The position numbers were made by a program, and so were the translations under genes. The notes under the pieces were generated by a model that was not told the DNA's origin, made no database searches, and saw nothing but the letters and a program-made list of their open reading frames with translations. Positions 14,173 to 15,625 of a DNA stretch of 15,625 nt are shown in pieces (position 1 is the stretch's first letter; every line of letters starts with the position of its first letter). Source of the DNA: Elusimicrobia bacterium RIFOXYB2_FULL_49_7 (GTDB taxonomy: Bacteria; Fibrobacterota; OXYB2-FULL-49-7); the NCBI GenBank assembly GCA_001800515.1, contig MGVN01000027.1:1-15625 (forward strand), given 5' to 3'.

Positions 14173-14826
14173 CGAGAGTTTTTCCTTGGGCACTTTGATC
14201 TGCTCTGACCCCTGTCTTGTGCGGATAAAGAGGTTTTCTTTCTGAAGATAAAAATGGCAGTCACCTTTAAGCATGGTCACCACCGGATAGGTCATGGATT
14301 CCTGTAAAAAAGAATATTGCCAATGCTTCAAGAATTCTTCGGATGAGACCGGCTTGTCTTTTAAGGTAAAGCGATACTTCTCATCCTTCAAATACAGGGT
14401 ATTGAGGCGATATTGGGAATCGTCTGTCTTGTTTAATATGATAGTATTATACGGCGTATCCAACCGAATCTCTTTCTGTTCTGAAAGAAGAATGGGCGTA
14501 AAAGCAAGATACCCGGGATCTAAAAGATATTTTGCCCCATTCCATTCCAGCACCGCACAGCAATGGGTATTCTTGCCATACTGGCGATCGCACATGACCG
14601 GATAGACTTGATAGCCCTTTGCTTTCAGAACATGGCAAATAAACCAGGTCAGGGAAAAACAGGTGCCGCCGGTGCCTTTTGCCTTATTCTCCTGAAGCAG
14701 AAAAAGAGGATCATGCATGGCCTGCTCCTCTTTTCCATGCTGCCCCATTTGAATGGCCTTGGAGAGATTTTCATAGGGGATTTTGGCAAGTTGAGCAAGC
14801 AGGTCTTGAATCTCTTGCGGAAACAT
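14104..14826 (-). CDS. Arylamine N-acetyltransferase-like protein
   Basis: This 240-residue protein shows the NAT-family cysteine protease-like triad: Cys56 in GTGGTCFSLT (compare RGGxCxExN), His88 in NTHCCAVLEW and Asp103 in LLDPGYLAF. IPYENL at 17-22 matches the (I/V)PFENL motif near the family N-terminus, and the C-terminus has the typical L..HFGI ending. NATs transfer an acetyl or acyl group from CoA to amines in the cytoplasm. The N-terminus is about 10-20 residues shorter than usual. Reading upstream in frame gives only 16 more codons before a stop and no standard start codon, so ATG 14826 is kept although no Shine-Dalgarno sequence is visible. It starts five bases after the stop of the preceding small ORF. 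The substrate is unknown, and a transglutaminase-like variant activity is possible. Confidence 0.82.
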   Translation of the reverse strand: MFPQEIQDLLAQLAKIPYENLSKAIQMGQHGKEEQAMHDPLFLLQENKAKGTGGTCFSLTWFICHVLKAKGYQVYPVMCDRQYGKNTHCCAVLEWNGAKYLLDPGYLAFTPILLSEQKEIRLDTPYNTIILNKTDDSQYRLNTLYLKDEKYRFTLKDKPVSSEEFLKHWQYSFLQESMTYPVVTMLKGDCHFYLQKENLFIRTRQGSEQIKVPKEKLSEVLYRHFGIAEEVTKQAREIFF

Positions 14827-14831
14827 GGCAA

Positions 14832-14984
14832 TTAAAGTGCGAATACGCCGTGGCTGTAGTGATCCTGATCCAAATCATTGCTAATCTGAGCCTGACGAAG
14901 CCAAAGTTCCCAATATCGAAAGAGTTCGTCATCGGATAAATTCTTCAGGTCCAAATCCTCTTCGCTCAAGAACTCCTCTCTCAT
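14832..14984 (-). CDS. Small acidic protein of unknown function
   Basis: I chose the internal ATG at 14984, giving 50 residues starting MREEFLSEEDLDLKNLSDDE, because it begins 11 bases after the stop of the upstream gene. A longer reading from 15110 (92 residues) would overlap that gene by 115 bases in another frame, and its extra part looks non-coding. The ribosome site is weak. The sequence is rich in Asp, Glu and Leu, with a helical centre (ELFRYWELWLRQAQ) and ending YSHGVFAL. I recognise no family. Close packing between the upstream gene and the acetyltransferase-like gene suggests a three-gene operon. Confidence 0.55.
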   Translation of the reverse strand: MREEFLSEEDLDLKNLSDDELFRYWELWLRQAQISNDLDQDHYSHGVFAL

Positions 14985-14995
14985 CGTTCCAGGGG

Positions 14996-15625
14996 TCACA
15001 ACATCTCCATGGGCAGATATTTTTCCGCTTCCGCTACCATGACAGAATGAAACTGTGAAAGCGTTAAAGAATTCGCCTGTGCTTCTAGGAACGGCCACCT
15101 TGATCTCCATGCAGACGCGGCTTGAATATATTTTTGAAGCCTTTCCTCATTGCGATGCATGAACTCGCGTCGTTCTGCGTCCAGAGCCTTCTCAATGCTC
15201 TCTCTGCCTTGGCCTAACAAAGCCAATAAAGGTCTTTTTTGACTCAACAAGGCAACCATTTCCGGAAACCGTTCGGACAATTCAATCAGATCGCTAACAC
15301 TACGGGAATAAAGAAACCGATCTTCCGGTCTTTCCATTCGCCGAGCCAGTTCACCGATAATGGGGTAATCTTTTTCACGGTTGGTCTTCTTCAATTCCGC
15401 CAGTTCGCGTAAATCGACTACAGGCGTTTTCCGGGTCACCTGAGTTCTCCATAAATTATTCAATTCGTCACAACTAAGCCTGGGTGGTCGGGCAACAAAA
15501 TCCGTACGAATCCGAAGACCGTCTTTAAAAAATTCAAGATGGCTGCTCCATCCTTCTTTCAGCCATCGGCAATCCATTGGAGCACCGAATCGATAGTGCG
15601 CCCCGTATGAAGCAAGCACTTCGAG
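14996..15625 (-). CDS. Hypothetical protein, 5' end beyond the window
   Basis: The frame is open to the window edge. The codons before the GTG at 15619 (reading LE, then VLASYGAHYRFG) look like continuing protein, so the gene is probably truncated by the window. At least 209 residues are visible. The first part has GWSSHLEFFKDGLRIRTDFV followed by ARPPRL, alternating strands that could belong to a nucleotidyltransferase-like fold, but the catalytic GSxxxxDxD segment is not present in what can be seen. The rest is helical and charged (about 75-200), with repeated Arg/Glu-rich stretches such as ELARRMERPEDR and HRNEERLQKYIQ. It ends YLPMEML at TGA 14996. Function unknown; the nucleotidyltransferase idea is weak. 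Confidence 0.65.
   Translation of the reverse strand, partial: LEVLASYGAHYRFGAPMDCRWLKEGWSSHLEFFKDGLRIRTDFVARPPRLSCDELNNLWRTQVTRKTPVVDLRELAELKKTNREKDYPIIGELARRMERPEDRFLYSRSVSDLIELSERFPEMVALLSQKRPLLALLGQGRESIEKALDAERREFMHRNEERLQKYIQAASAWRSRWPFLEAQANSLTLSQFHSVMVAEAEKYLPMEML

Noticed and set aside
14985..15110. Longer 92-residue version of the small acidic ORF
   Set aside because: The added 42 residues overlap the upstream gene in a different frame and do not resemble the acidic helical remainder.

Overview
The window reads as chromosome of a Gram-negative bacterium with an elaborate cell envelope. It holds a very large secreted Ig-domain protein ending in a FlgD/type IX secretion (T9SS)-like C-terminal domain, a predicted outer-membrane beta-barrel, a multidomain lipoprotein, and several signal-peptide proteins. 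This combination is typical of the FCB group (Fibrobacterota, Bacteroidota and related candidate phyla). The phylum is inferred from gene content only, since no rRNA or other marker gene is present.

Layout, left to right. Positions 1-5384 (minus strand) hold a secretion block: the first 30 codons of an exported protein whose start resembles PorV/PorQ-type proteins, the 1476-residue Ig-domain protein just upstream of it, and a 208-residue secreted coiled-coil protein with calcium-loop repeats. Positions 5568-9879 (minus strand) hold a tightly overlapping four-gene operon: membrane histidine kinase, sigma-54-dependent NtrC-family response regulator, small exported coiled-coil protein, beta-barrel protein. 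Positions 10010-11906 (minus strand) hold a ParE/RelE-type toxin-antitoxin pair whose toxin stop codon overlaps the start of a major-facilitator transporter. Positions 12117-14093 (plus strand) hold a lone, visibly A+T-richer lipoprotein gene. Positions 14104-15625 (minus strand) hold an arylamine N-acetyltransferase-like gene, a 50-codon small ORF, and an unrecognised gene cut by the window edge.

The most coherent signal is regulatory. Upstream of the 208-residue protein gene is a textbook -24/-12 (sigma-54) promoter, and upstream of the giant Ig protein is a second one sharing 13 of 18 positions with it. Both sit about 50 bases before the start codon and both lie just downstream of an operon encoding a sigma-54 activator. 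A perfect 14-base palindrome lies at an enhancer-like distance from the first promoter. I infer a self-contained envelope-sensing system: kinase and activator, with two exported accessory proteins, switch on a small secreted calcium-binding protein and a giant secreted adhesin-like protein plus a probable secretion partner. The arrangement is reminiscent of ZraSR/ZraP, although the proteins do not look homologous to ZraP.

The second notable signal is a 77-base direct repeat (70/77 identical) on both sides of the plus-strand lipoprotein gene. The right copy is the intact 3' end of the acetyltransferase gene. The left copy is an orphan that still reads in frame to the same stop codon, so it is the stump of a former paralogue, and the lipoprotein gene now lies between the two.

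No stretch longer than about 210 bases lacks a gene. I saw no tRNA, rRNA, CRISPR array or transposase gene.
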